A DNA stretch of 64,000 bases from Bacteroidales bacterium UBA1181 (GTDB lineage Bacteria > Bacteroidota > Bacteroidia > Bacteroidales > Paludibacteraceae), in NCBI GenBank assembly GCA_002310215.1, contig DBYR01000019.1, positions 1 to 64,000 on the forward strand, given 5' to 3'. Positions 15,162-23,990 of the stretch are shown one piece after another. The notes under the pieces are model-generated. The model saw only the letters and a program-made list of their open reading frames with translations. It had not been told where the DNA came from and made no database searches. How positions within the stretch are numbered: the stretch's first letter is position 1; every line of letters begins with the position of its first letter. A program made the position numbers and the translations under genes.

Positions 15162-15203
15162 AATGCCGAAAACATATTAAACATCTTACATGACCTGAAC
15201 TGA

Positions 15204-15650
15204 CTATTCTCTCACATCCTTCTCGTTCAGATAGATACAATTCATCACCTCCCGCTTGTTTTTATCGTATAGCTTTAGATTCTCCTTGCCTACCTTGAAC
15301 CTAACTACCTCTGGAATCGTCTGGAAAAAACTTTCTTCTATCTTTATCTCAGGACAACCTTTGCGGGTGGATACTACGTCCGTAACTGATATACTATCTC
15401 CCAATATCTTGTACTTGGCACTGTACTGGTTACATCCACCACCTCCCTTTATTTTCCAATCACTGCTGAAAATAAAATAGGCAACATCCCCTTGGTTAGG
15501 ATACTGTATCTCCTTCCCCTTGATGGAGGTGACTGCCCACATCTTGTCTAATAATAACGGATTGCTATAGGGTTGCTCCACACTGTGCTTCGACGTGCGA
15601 CAGCTGGTTAAACTAACCAAAAACACCACAAAAATGTACCGTGCTCTCAT
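15204..15650 (-). CDS. META-domain lipoprotein (HslJ-like)
   Basis: A 148-residue lipoprotein. The signal MRARYIFVVFLVSLTSC ends in lipobox LTSC (Cys17). Residues about 35-140 are a META domain: the DKMWAVTSIKG start, the GGGGCNQYSAKYKI loop and the phrase STRKGCPE are typical. Related proteins include E. coli HslJ, an envelope protein tied to novobiocin resistance and heat shock; the exact role is unknown. It is a single-gene unit with a textbook promoter (15684-15714). Confidence 0.85.
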   Translation of the reverse strand: MRARYIFVVFLVSLTSCRTSKHSVEQPYSNPLLLDKMWAVTSIKGKEIQYPNQGDVAYFIFSSDWKIKGGGGCNQYSAKYKILGDSISVTDVVSTRKGCPEIKIEESFFQTIPEVVRFKVGKENLKLYDKNKREVMNCIYLNEKDVRE

Positions 15651-15683
15651 TTCTTCTTAGATTATATTATTCTTCATCGGACA

Positions 15684-15714
15684 CAAATGTACAAAAGATA
15701 GATCGTTCCTCAAA
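15684..15714 (-). promoter_or_regulatory. Consensus promoter of the META lipoprotein gene
   Basis: On the minus strand TTTG (15711-15714), 19 bases, TACATTTG (15684-15691). The start codon at 15650 follows after about 33 bases. Confidence 0.85.
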
Positions 15715-15783
15715 TATTCTATGAACACCTGCCTGACACGCTATAACCACTTCCTTCTTAATAGGCAATATCAACGCATGTCT

Positions 15784-16704
15784 CTACGATGGAATGTCTC
15801 GTTGACGGGAACAATGTTCACTTATTATCATGAAAAGTACCGCGAAAATGCAGATGGTTATGCCAACGACAACATTTACCGTAAGTGGTTCGGAGAAGAC
15901 TACCGTGCCTACTATGATGGCGGTTATCGGCTCGAAGGCACCCAATACGGAGGTCTTCGTCGGACCAATCAGTCGTGTCGAAAGGGAAATGGTAAGCATC
16001 GAAATCATTGTGGGGAACACAGCTAATCCTGCCAAACAGAATACCTCCGATGTCTGATCTATCCCCTGCATGACAGGGATTCCTTCCCATAACAGATATC
16101 CCAAAAATATAACCGACCCGAATATCAACGCATAGAACGTGAGCAACATCTCGGAGATGTGTTTGATCTGTCGCGACTGATTCACGACAACTAGGAAAAA
16201 CGCATAGCTCAAAGCCGACATAGCCGCCATGATCATTCCTCCCCAATGCAGGGAATAGTTTTCTCCCGAACAACTGAGCAATACTACTCCCACGATGGTG
16301 ATGACTATGCTCAACATTACCTGCCAAGTAGGATAAACACGCAGAAAAATCATGATTACAGCCACAAATACGGGATACAGATATAGCAATGTAGTGGCTA
16401 ATCCGGCTGGTATATACTTATATGATTCGAATAGAAATATGCTGCTTCCGGCAAAGAACATACCCAACACGAAAAGTATTCGGCATTCTCGCCAGTTCAC
16501 CCTGAAATTCCCATGGTGAAACAATATCCAAATGCCCAAAATGACAGCTGATATGGCATAACGGAAAAACAGCATGGACAATACCGGGACACCACCATCA
16601 ATCAGGGGCTTGCCGAAAAGTGGATTAAGTCCATACGATATTCCAGCCACCGCTCCAGCCACAAAACCCCAAAAAGTTCTTTTCTGTCCACTATATACTT
16701 GCAT
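15784..16704 (-). CDS. EamA/DMT-family inner-membrane transporter
   Basis: A 306-residue protein with about ten hydrophobic helices, in two homologous five-helix EamA halves. The first half begins FWGFVAGAVAGISYGLNPLFG, the second HWGGMIMAAMSALSYAFFLV, the expected internal repeat of drug/metabolite transporters. Members export amino acids, purines or other small metabolites, or salvage nucleotide sugars; the substrate cannot be read from sequence. The minus-strand -7 box TAATTTTG (16737-16744) is seen without a clear -33 box. T/G-rich third codon positions are like the other minus genes left of 21 kb. Confidence 0.9.
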   Translation of the reverse strand: MQVYSGQKRTFWGFVAGAVAGISYGLNPLFGKPLIDGGVPVLSMLFFRYAISAVILGIWILFHHGNFRVNWRECRILFVLGMFFAGSSIFLFESYKYIPAGLATTLLYLYPVFVAVIMIFLRVYPTWQVMLSIVITIVGVVLLSCSGENYSLHWGGMIMAAMSALSYAFFLVVVNQSRQIKHISEMLLTFYALIFGSVIFLGYLLWEGIPVMQGIDQTSEVFCLAGLAVFPTMISMLTISLSTRLIGPTKTSVLGAFEPITAIIVGTVVFSEPLTVNVVVGITICIFAVLFMIISEHCSRQRDIPS

Positions 16705-16816
16705 ACCGTTCGCTGATACAGATATTTTCTTCCAGCAAAATTATATATTTTACCGATTAATCTAACTAATACTTATCTCAAGTAATTACATTACAAGAAA
16801 AATCTATTCCTCTACC

Positions 16817-17494
16817 CTACTTCTTCTCCGATACATTCTCCCTTATCTCCTTCTCCCTCTCCGGCGTATAAAATTCCAACGTCACACGCCTATTTTGTTC
16901 ATGTTCTGGCTCAGTTTGCGCATTGGGTATGACACAATCCGTTGAACCCGCTCCTATTGATTTTATTCGCTGAGGATCTGCTCCCCTCTCCACAAGAAGT
17001 TGACGGAAATATTTAGCTTTTTCTTCTGATAACTTTAGTCTAAACTTTTCACTCCCTCGTTCGTCGGTATGCCCCACCACAAGAAACGTGTCTTCCGGAA
17101 GTTTTGAAATAAAAGCAGCCATCTCGTCCCATTGAGCTATATCCGCTGGATAAGGCGCAGAACCACCAAATTCATTAAACCCGTACATATCCCACCTGAA
17201 CTTCTGCTGAATCGTGTCCCTCTCCTGAATCATCTCCTGCGCCTGTGCCTCCTGCCCGGAAAGCATGGAAGTCAGACCGGCCGCCACGCCGACCACCTTC
17301 AACGTGTGCCCTGCCATCGCACGTAACGACAACTGCTCCTCCACATACTGACGCTCCCGCTCACAAGCCGGACACGTCCCTATGCAGTCTCCCTCATGGG
17401 TACACTCCACAGGCACATACTGGATACCGTTCAGATCGGCCACCCGCTTCCGAACCGCCCGCAATACCTCGCATGTCTTCTTCCCTTTGAACAT
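16817..17494 (-). CDS. OmpA-family protein with a cysteine-rich N-terminal domain
   Basis: A 225-residue protein. Residues about 115-215 are an OmpA/MotB peptidoglycan-binding domain (VVGHTDERGSEKFRLKLSEEKAKYF, GAGSTDCV, NRRVTLEF). The first 45 residues are unusual: ECTHEGDCIGTCPACERE gives a C-x6-C-x3-C-x2-C pattern like a small metal-binding module that also occurs at the start of other Bacteroidales proteins. A hydrophobic segment at about 65-80 (LKVVGVAAGLTSMLSG) would anchor it with the OmpA part in the periplasm and the Cys module in the cytoplasm. It has no ordinary signal peptide. It is a monocistron with a perfect promoter. Confidence 0.85.
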   Translation of the reverse strand: MFKGKKTCEVLRAVRKRVADLNGIQYVPVECTHEGDCIGTCPACERERQYVEEQLSLRAMAGHTLKVVGVAAGLTSMLSGQEAQAQEMIQERDTIQQKFRWDMYGFNEFGGSAPYPADIAQWDEMAAFISKLPEDTFLVVGHTDERGSEKFRLKLSEEKAKYFRQLLVERGADPQRIKSIGAGSTDCVIPNAQTEPEHEQNRRVTLEFYTPEREKEIRENVSEKK

Positions 17495-17522
17495 GACACA
17501 AACAATTTAGTTGGACATATTA

Positions 17523-17553
17523 CAAATATAAAATAATTCGCAAACCGTTCAAA
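17523..17553 (-). promoter_or_regulatory. Consensus promoter of the OmpA-family gene
   Basis: Minus strand TTTG (17550-17553), 19 bases, TATATTTG (17523-17530); the start codon is at 17494, about 28 bases on. Confidence 0.85.
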
Positions 17554-17617
17554 ACATGTATATCGCTAATAAATAGTAAATGGTAAATGGTTAAATAGTA
17601 AATATTAACATGAAGAG

Positions 17618-17651
17618 ACAAAAAAGCCCGCCAAGCAACTTGACGGGCTTT
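17618..17651 (-). terminator. Terminator of the sdhCAB operon
   Basis: AAAGCCCGCCAAG (17623-17635) and CTTGACGGGCTTT (17639-17651) form a 13-base stem with one mismatch. On the minus strand a run of six T follows. It lies 21 bases after the sdhB stop. Confidence 0.88.
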
Positions 17652-17671
17652 ACAATTATATGGACTAAATA

Positions 17672-18433
17672 TTAATCCTTAAACTTAGCGCACAAGAACT
17701 CACGGTTCATACGAGCGATATTGCTGATGGAGATGTTCTTAGGACACTCAGCCTCGCATGCGCGAGTATTCGTACAGTTACCGAAACCGAGCTCATCCAT
17801 CTTAGCCACCATCGCTTTCACACGCTGAACTGCCTCAACACGTCCTTGCGGAAGCAAAGCGAACTGAGACACCTTAGCGGAAACGAACAACATGGCTGAA
17901 CCATTCTTACAAGCTGCGACACATGCGCCACATCCGATACAAGTAGCGGAGTCCATCGCCTCATCAGCATCCAACTTAGAGATAGGAATTGCGTTGGCAT
18001 CCTGTGCTCCTCCACAGTTGAAGGAAACGTAACCTCCCGCCTGTTGGATCTGGTCGAACGCATTACGGTTCACCATCAAATCCTTGATGACAGGGAATGC
18101 CGCCGAACGCCAAGGCTCAACTGTGATTGTCTCACCATCCTTGAAACGACGCATGTACAACTGACATGTAGTCGCACCAGTAGCAGGTCCGTGCGGATGT
18201 CCGTTGATGAACAAAGAACACATACCGCAGATACCCTCGCGACAGTCGTGGTCGAATACGATAGGCTCCTCACCCTTCTCAACCAGTGTCTCGTTCAAGA
18301 TATCCAATGTCTCCAAAAACGAAGTATCAGGTGTAGTCTCTACGTCGTTATATGTAACGAACTCACCTTTTTCTTTCGGGCCGGCCTGACGCCAAACCTT
18401 CAAGTTGACTTTCATTATATTATCTAATGCCAT
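17672..18433 (-). CDS. sdhB: Succinate dehydrogenase/fumarate reductase iron-sulfur subunit
   Basis: A 253-residue iron-sulfur subunit. The [2Fe-2S] ligands lie in CREGICGMC (about residue 64 on), the second cluster in CIGCGACVAAC and the third in CTNTRACEAECP, so all three clusters are complete. It carries electrons between the flavoprotein and the menaquinone-linked cytochrome b. The gene closes the operon sdhC-sdhA-sdhB, 21 bases after sdhA, and is followed by a strong terminator. In Bacteroidales this complex normally runs as fumarate reductase in anaerobic succinate production. The frdB name is equally valid. Confidence 0.97.
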   Translation of the reverse strand: MALDNIMKVNLKVWRQAGPKEKGEFVTYNDVETTPDTSFLETLDILNETLVEKGEEPIVFDHDCREGICGMCSLFINGHPHGPATGATTCQLYMRRFKDGETITVEPWRSAAFPVIKDLMVNRNAFDQIQQAGGYVSFNCGGAQDANAIPISKLDADEAMDSATCIGCGACVAACKNGSAMLFVSAKVSQFALLPQGRVEAVQRVKAMVAKMDELGFGNCTNTRACEAECPKNISISNIARMNREFLCAKFKD

Positions 18434-18454
18434 TGTTTTTTCTGTTTAAGTTGA

Positions 18455-20437
18455 TTAAGATTTATAATTACGAGTTTGAACCTTGATAGCCTCGTAAGTG
18501 AGAGGTTCCTTGATCAATTCAGGTTCCTTGGTGTCGTCACCCTGGTAGTTCCAGCAACCTACGTAGAAGTAGTTCTCATCATCACGTTTCGCCTCTCCCT
18601 CTTCCGTCTGGTACTCCTCACGGAAGTGTCCACCACAACTCTCGTTACGGCTCAAAGCGTCACGGGCGATCAACTCACCCATTGTGATGAAGTCCTTCAA
18701 ATGGAACGCCTTGTCAAGCTCGATGTTCATCGGCTCGTCCACAGTTCCAGGAACGAACAAGTTCGTCTCAAACTCCTTACGCAAATCCTTCAACTTCTTA
18801 AGCGCTGTCTCCAAGCTCTCTTTCGTACGTCCCATACCAACATATTCCCACATGATATGGCCCAACTCTTTATGGATGGAATCTACAGAGCGTTTTCCCT
18901 TGATGTTCATGAGCTTATCCATATCAGCCTTGCAGGATTTCTCTACTTCGTCGAATTCCTTTACATCGGTAGAGACCTTAGGCCAAATCTTTTGGTCTGA
19001 CAAGTAGTTCTGGATAGTGTATGGCAATACGAAGTATCCGTCAGCCAAACCTTGCATCAACGCAGATGCTCCCAAACGGTTGGCACCGTGGTCAGAGAAG
19101 TTGCACTCTCCGATGGCGAACAATCCTGGAACGGATGTTTGGAGCTCGTAATCTACCCAAAGACCACCCATTGTGTAGTGGATAGCTGGGAAGATCATCA
19201 TCGGATTGTAATATTTCACACCGTTGATCTCGTTGGCGAACTCGCCTGGATTAACGTCCGTGATCTCCTCATACATATCGAACAAGTTACCATAACGCTG
19301 GCGAACGACGTCGATGCCCAAACGGTTGATGGCCTCGGAGAAATCCAAGAACACAGCCAAACCAGTGTTGTTCACACCGAATCCGTGGTCGCAACGCTCC
19401 TTAGCGGCACGGGATGCCACGTCACGAGGCACCAAGTTACCGAACGCTGGGTAACGACGTTCCAAATAGTAGTCGCGCTTCTCCTCAGGGATATCTGAAC
19501 CCTTGATCTCTCCGCGCTGCAACTTCTTAGCATCCTCGATATCTTTTGGTACCCAGATACGTCCATCATTACGCAATGACTCTGACATCAAAGTCAACTT
19601 AGACTGCTTGTCGCCGTGAACCGGGATACAAGTAGGGTGGATCTGAACGTAGGATGGGTTGGCCATGTAAGCTCCCTTACGGTAAGCGGCGATGGCTGCT
19701 GAACAGTTACATCCCATTGCGTTGGTAGACAAGAAGTAAGTGTTTCCGTAACCACCAGTTGCCAATACAACTGCGTGTGCGGAGAAACGCTCGAATTTAC
19801 CAGTCACCAAGTTCTTCGCGATGATACCGCGTGCACGGCCGTCCACCATCACGATGTCATGCATTTCATAACGGTTGTAGCTATCTACCTTGCCCGCTTT
19901 GATCTGACGGTTCAATGAAGAATATGCGCCCAACAACAATTGTTGTCCGGTCTGACCCTTCGCATAGAAAGTACGGCTTACTTGCGCACCACCGAATGAG
20001 CGGTTCGCCAAAAGACCTCCGTAATCACGGGCGAAAGGAACACCCTGTGCCACACATTGGTCGATGATGTTAGCGGACACCTCGGCCAAACGATATACAT
20101 TGGCCTCACGTGCACGGTAGTCACCACCCTTCACAGTATCATAGAACAAACGATATACGGAGTCGCCATCGTTCTGATAGTTCTTCGCAGCATTGATACC
20201 ACCTTGTGCCGCGATTGAGTGGGCACGACGTGGAGAATCTTGAATACAAAAATTAAGCACATGGAATCCCATCTCAGCCAAAGTGGATGCCGCAGATGCG
20301 CCAGCCAATCCGGTTCCTACAACAATCACATCCAATTTACGTTTGTTGGCAGGATTCACAAGCTTCTGATGTGCCTTATAATTGGTCCACTTTTCTGCTA
20401 CTGGACCTTCTGGAATTCTTGAATTTATTTCAGCCAT
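18455..20437 (-). CDS. sdhA: Succinate dehydrogenase/fumarate reductase flavoprotein subunit
   Basis: A 660-residue flavoprotein, full length for the B-type (Bacteroides/Wolinella-like) enzymes. The FAD dinucleotide fold is GTGLAGASAASTLAEMG (about 41-57); the covalent FAD histidine lies in HSIAAQGGINAA (about 72). The substrate site motifs are present: HPTCIPVHGDKQSKL, ESLRNDGRIW and GECNFSDHGANRLG. It interconverts succinate and fumarate on the cytoplasmic face. The cytochrome subunit gene precedes it by 30 bases and sdhB follows. Codon use is that of a highly expressed leading-strand gene. Confidence 0.97.
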   Translation of the reverse strand: MAEINSRIPEGPVAEKWTNYKAHQKLVNPANKRKLDVIVVGTGLAGASAASTLAEMGFHVLNFCIQDSPRRAHSIAAQGGINAAKNYQNDGDSVYRLFYDTVKGGDYRAREANVYRLAEVSANIIDQCVAQGVPFARDYGGLLANRSFGGAQVSRTFYAKGQTGQQLLLGAYSSLNRQIKAGKVDSYNRYEMHDIVMVDGRARGIIAKNLVTGKFERFSAHAVVLATGGYGNTYFLSTNAMGCNCSAAIAAYRKGAYMANPSYVQIHPTCIPVHGDKQSKLTLMSESLRNDGRIWVPKDIEDAKKLQRGEIKGSDIPEEKRDYYLERRYPAFGNLVPRDVASRAAKERCDHGFGVNNTGLAVFLDFSEAINRLGIDVVRQRYGNLFDMYEEITDVNPGEFANEINGVKYYNPMMIFPAIHYTMGGLWVDYELQTSVPGLFAIGECNFSDHGANRLGASALMQGLADGYFVLPYTIQNYLSDQKIWPKVSTDVKEFDEVEKSCKADMDKLMNIKGKRSVDSIHKELGHIMWEYVGMGRTKESLETALKKLKDLRKEFETNLFVPGTVDEPMNIELDKAFHLKDFITMGELIARDALSRNESCGGHFREEYQTEEGEAKRDDENYFYVGCWNYQGDDTKEPELIKEPLTYEAIKVQTRNYKS

Positions 20438-20467
20438 AATTATATATCTTATTTCTTTTATTACTTA

Positions 20468-21139
20468 TTAAAGATTTTGAAGGTATCCCGCTACCACTAC
20501 TGCGGCAAAGCCTAAGAAAATCAAAGTGGATACGATGTTAGCGATACATTTCAGACGAGGGAACCATGTCTTTCCGTTCAGACCCATCGTCTGGAATGCG
20601 CTCCAAAATCCATGAGTCAAATGGAACCAGATGGCAATAAACCATACAATATACAAAAGACAAATGATCGGATTGGCGAAAGTTGCCTTGATCAAGGCAG
20701 CTCCATCAGCGAACTGTCCTGCATACTCTGCTTCCGCACCCATGATCTCAGGCAACTGCATCTTCGCCCAAAAATGACTCAAGTGCATGCACAAACCGAG
20801 CAATACAATTATTCCCAACACGAACATGTTTCTTGATGCCCACTCCACCTTAGGCTGATTCTCCTGAAAAGCGTAACTCTGCTCGCCACGGGCTTTTTGG
20901 TTACGCAACGTAAGGATCGTCGCGAAGATGATGTGCAAAACAAAACCTCCAGCTAGCACAGCCGTACCAACCAAAGCGTACCAATTCGCACCTAAAAACT
21001 CACATATCTTATTATATGACTCGCCTGAAAAAATGGCGACCACATTCATCGACATGTGAAAAATAAGAAACAGAATGAGAAAAAGTCCCGTGATACTCAT
21101 AATCAACTTTCTCCCGATTGATGAATCAATTAGCCACAT
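20468..21139 (-). CDS. sdhC: Succinate dehydrogenase/fumarate reductase cytochrome b subunit
   Basis: A 223-residue membrane protein with five transmembrane helices, as in B-type enzymes with one cytochrome b subunit and two hemes. The opening SSIGRKLIMSITGLFLILFLIFH is characteristic, and histidines that could bind heme lie in helices (LIFHMS, GGFVLHIIF, MHLSHF, FHLTHGFW). It anchors SdhAB to the membrane and exchanges electrons with menaquinone. First gene of the operon; promoter at 21197-21228. Confidence 0.95.
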   Translation of the reverse strand: MWLIDSSIGRKLIMSITGLFLILFLIFHMSMNVVAIFSGESYNKICEFLGANWYALVGTAVLAGGFVLHIIFATILTLRNQKARGEQSYAFQENQPKVEWASRNMFVLGIIVLLGLCMHLSHFWAKMQLPEIMGAEAEYAGQFADGAALIKATFANPIICLLYIVWFIAIWFHLTHGFWSAFQTMGLNGKTWFPRLKCIANIVSTLIFLGFAAVVVAGYLQNL

Positions 21140-21196
21140 AAGTTTTTGAATTTTTAATTAGTTATTTTTGTTATTGTAAATTGTCGTTAATTCAGG

Positions 21197-21228
21197 CAAA
21201 AGTAAGTTAAAAACATAGAATAAACAAA
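21197..21228 (-). promoter_or_regulatory. Promoter of sdhCAB
   Basis: Minus strand TTTG (21225-21228), 20 bases, TACTTTTG (21197-21204), about 58 bases before the sdhC start codon. Confidence 0.8.
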
Positions 21229-21781
21229 ATTATAGTTCAGAAAAAATCGCTCTTCCACGCTTTATTTCTTCGATGAAATGGTTTATTTCTATTCTCCCTT
21301 CCTTTTTTCCTTTCTTGCTATTGTTTTCGTCTCTTCACCCTACCCTTTCTTTATTCTGTTAAAAAACATACTTATTGACTGTTGAAAACTTGTACGTTTT
21401 TTATGATAAAAATTTAATAACTAAATTTTCTTTTCCGATTTTTCTGTTTATACATCCCGCTCTTTTTATTCTCCAAATTTGTTATCCTTTTTTTTAACTT
21501 CTTTTACTGACAGATTTTTTGGGCGGAAAGTTGAAATTTCAGTTATTAAAATTTGTAGATTTGTAGAATTGTTAGGATAGTTGATAATGTCGTGAACCTT
21601 TTTATTTCCAGCGATTTATTTTCAACTTTAAAAAGGAATTTTTGGGGACTGGCTTTTGATTATGGATTATACAAGAACTATTTGATTTTTTATTTAACCA
21701 TTTCAACACCCTATTATACTCCTTCCTTTAATATTTATTTTTTTACAATAAAACAGAAAATAGGAACAAAAAGAAAAAGTC
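21229..21781. other. AT-rich divergent gap: candidate chromosomal replication origin
   Basis: No gene fits in the 642 bases between sdhC and nadA. The plus strand is extremely T/pyrimidine-rich (several runs such as CTTCCTTTTTTCCTTTC). Near 21379-21425 a DnaA-box-like GACTGTTGAAAAC is followed by a long AT-only stretch, and TTATACATC (about 21449) is a second weak box. No perfect TTATCCACA was seen. Base and codon composition switch strand style here, and parS sites lie 6-7 kb to the right. A plus-strand -7 box TAGATTTG (21556-21563) could drive nadA, giving a leader of more than 200 bases. The oriC call is inference. Confidence 0.4.
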
Positions 21782-22720
21782 ATGGATTTGAAAGAAGAAA
21801 TTCTTCGTTTGAAGAAAGAAAAGAATGCTGTCATCATGGCGCATTACTATACGCTGGGTGATATTCAGAATGTGGCGGATTATGTGGGCGACAGTCTTGC
21901 ACTTGCGCAAAATGCGGCTAAGACTACTGCGGATATCATCGTTCTTTGTGGCGTGCACTTTATGGGCGAAACGGCTAAGATTCTTTGCCCTGATAAGAAG
22001 GTTTTGGTTCCTGATATGAATGCTGGCTGTTCTTTGGCCGATAGTTGCAGGGCGGAGGATTTCGCTCAATTCATCAAGGAAAATCCTGGTCATACGGTTA
22101 TTTCTTATGTGAATACGACTGCGGCTGTCAAGGCGCTGACGGATGTGGTCGTCACCTCTTCGAACGCTATTCAGATTGTTAACAGTTTTCCTAAGGATCA
22201 GAAGATCATCTTTGGTCCTGATAGAAATCTGGGTAATTATATTAATTCTCTTACAGGTAGGAATATGAAACTCTGGAATGGCGCTTGCCATGTCCATGAG
22301 AATTTTTCTTTGGAAAAGATTTTGAAGCTGAAGGAGGTCTATCCTGATGCTCGTATCCTCGTACATCCAGAGTGCAAAGGTCCTGTCGTGAAGTTGGCCG
22401 ATAAGGTGGGCTCTACGGCCGCTTTGTTGAAATATGCTGTGGCTTGTGAGGATTGTAACGATTTCATCGTGGCTACCGAAAGTGGTATTTTGCATGAGAT
22501 GCGCAGGCAGGCTCCTCAAAAGAACTTTATTCCTGCTCCTCCGTCTGATTCCACTTGTGGTTGCAACGATTGCGCTTATATGAAACTGAACACTTTGCAG
22601 AAACTGTACGATTGTTTGGTCAATGAATCTCCTGAGGTTCTTGTTGATCTGGCTATCATTGAGCGTGCTTGCTTGCCTATCAAACGTATGCTCGAAATTA
22701 GTGCTAAATATGGAATCTGA
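21782..22720 (+). CDS. nadA: Quinolinate synthase NadA
   Basis: A 312-residue [4Fe-4S] enzyme that condenses iminoaspartate with dihydroxyacetone phosphate to quinolinate, the precursor of NAD. Typical marks: HYYTLGDIQNVADYVGDSLALAQ at the start, CGVHFMGETAKIL with the first cluster cysteine, VYPDARILVHPECKGPV, and CGCNDCAYM near the C-terminus. Length matches the bacterial enzyme. nadB and nadC are not in the window. The last codons overlap the start of the mazG-like gene (ATGGAATCTGA, 22710-22720). Confidence 0.96.
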   Translation: MDLKEEILRLKKEKNAVIMAHYYTLGDIQNVADYVGDSLALAQNAAKTTADIIVLCGVHFMGETAKILCPDKKVLVPDMNAGCSLADSCRAEDFAQFIKENPGHTVISYVNTTAAVKALTDVVVTSSNAIQIVNSFPKDQKIIFGPDRNLGNYINSLTGRNMKLWNGACHVHENFSLEKILKLKEVYPDARILVHPECKGPVVKLADKVGSTAALLKYAVACEDCNDFIVATESGILHEMRRQAPQKNFIPAPPSDSTCGCNDCAYMKLNTLQKLYDCLVNESPEVLVDLAIIERACLPIKRMLEISAKYGI

Positions 22721-23048
22721 TATTTCTCTCCGTGATCTTCAATCTTCTGTCGATCAGTGGATTAAGACTTATGGTGTTCGTTATTTCAGTGAGCTAACGA
22801 ATATGGCTTGCCTCACCGAGGAGGTGGGCGAGTTGGCTCGTGTCATGGCTCGTAAATATGGTGACCAATCTTTTAAGTCTTCCGATTTGAATGTTAATTT
22901 GGCGGACGAGATGGCTGACGTGCTTTGGGTGCTGGTTTGTTTGGCTAACCAGACTGGCGTAGACCTTACGGAAGCTGTTAAGAAAAATTTTGAGAAGAAG
23001 ACCAATAGGGATGCTCACCGTCATTTGGATAATATTAAACTTAAATAA
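22710..23048 (+). CDS. MazG-type nucleotide pyrophosphohydrolase
   Basis: A 112-residue all-alpha NTP pyrophosphohydrolase. Metal-binding residues are arranged as in the family: EEVGELARV then DEMADVLWVL. I start it at ATG 22710, inside the end of nadA (11-base overlap), because MESDISLRDLQSS reads well and the longer upstream frame is only nadA in another phase. The enzyme is expected to hydrolyse unusual or surplus NTPs to NMP and pyrophosphate. Translationally coupled with nadA, and deoC starts 3 bases after its stop. In several Bacteroides genomes, as I recall, this gene sits in the uvrC-dtd-deoC run instead. Confidence 0.88.
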   Translation: MESDISLRDLQSSVDQWIKTYGVRYFSELTNMACLTEEVGELARVMARKYGDQSFKSSDLNVNLADEMADVLWVLVCLANQTGVDLTEAVKKNFEKKTNRDAHRHLDNIKLK

Positions 23049-23051
23049 TTT

Positions 23052-23930
23052 ATGGATCGTTTTGATGCTCTTTTCGCTAAGTATGAGATGGATTTGGATG
23101 CTACCCAAATTCAACAGGATGTGAAAAAAATTCTTTTGGATAAATATGATACTTATAATCAGAAATCTATTTATAGTCAAATACTTAGCTTTGTAGATAT
23201 CACTTCTTTAAACCCTACTGATTCGGTTGCTTCGATCACTGAGTTTGTGGAGAAGATTAATAAGTTCGATACTAAATTCGAGATACTTCCCCATCCTGCC
23301 GCTATTTGCGTTTATCCGAAGTTTGTTCAGACTGTGAAGGATAATTTGGTGGAGGATCTTGAAATCGCTTCGGTGGCTGGTGGATTCCCTGATGCAAATA
23401 CTTTCATAGAGGTGAAGGTGGCTGAGGTGGCCATGGCTGTCATGGAGGGTGCTACTGAGATTGATGTGGTGATTCCTTCGGGTATGGTTTTTAATGGTGA
23501 GTTCGAGGAGATCTTTGATGAACTCTCAGAGATTAAGGCTTCTTGCCGTGACGCGAAGCTTAAAGTTATTTTGGAAACGGGTGTGTTGAATGATCCTGTT
23601 TTAATTAAAAAAGCTGCTTTGGTGGCTATGAATGCCGGGGCTGATTTTATCAAGACTTCCACCGGAAAGGTTTCTGTCGGCGCTACGTATGATGCTGTCT
23701 ATGTGATGGCTAAAACTGTCGCTGAATACAATGCTTTGAATAACACTAAGGTGGGTATCAAGGTGGCCGGCGGTGTTTCTACTACTGAACAGGCTGTTTC
23801 TTACTATACGATTGTTGCCTCTGTTTTGGGTGAGGATTGGTTGAATGCTTCCTTGTTCCGTTTTGGTGCGAGCCGTTTGGTCAATGCTTTGATTTCCTCG
23901 CTTTGTGGACAGGAGGTGAAGTACTTCTGA
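23052..23930 (+). CDS. deoC: Deoxyribose-phosphate aldolase
   Basis: A 292-residue DeoC of the longer type. The Schiff-base lysine lies in ADFIKTSTGK, the second active lysine in VGIKVAGGV, and the EIDVVIPSGMV strand is present. It cleaves 2-deoxyribose 5-phosphate to glyceraldehyde 3-phosphate and acetaldehyde in deoxynucleoside salvage. Last gene of nadA-mazG-deoC, followed by a terminator. Third codon positions are strongly G/T-rich. Confidence 0.95.
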   Translation: MDRFDALFAKYEMDLDATQIQQDVKKILLDKYDTYNQKSIYSQILSFVDITSLNPTDSVASITEFVEKINKFDTKFEILPHPAAICVYPKFVQTVKDNLVEDLEIASVAGGFPDANTFIEVKVAEVAMAVMEGATEIDVVIPSGMVFNGEFEEIFDELSEIKASCRDAKLKVILETGVLNDPVLIKKAALVAMNAGADFIKTSTGKVSVGATYDAVYVMAKTVAEYNALNNTKVGIKVAGGVSTTEQAVSYYTIVASVLGEDWLNASLFRFGASRLVNALISSLCGQEVKYF

Positions 23931-23953
23931 TAAGTTTTTGTGAGACTTGATAG

Positions 23954-23990
23954 GGTGGGGTAGTTTACTGCTCCACCTTTAATTTTTTCT
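23954..23990 (+). terminator. Terminator of nadA-mazG-deoC
   Basis: GGTGGGGTAG (23954-23963) and CTGCTCCACC (23968-23977) pair through two wobbles with loop TTTA. TTTAATTTTTT follows. The stop codon of the convergent polyprenyl synthase lies just within the T-rich tail. Confidence 0.75.

Noticed and set aside
21592..21861. 89-codon frame in the sdhC-nadA gap
   Set aside because: It runs through the AT-rich spacer into nadA out of phase, with Phe/Leu/Tyr runs that reflect T-rich DNA.
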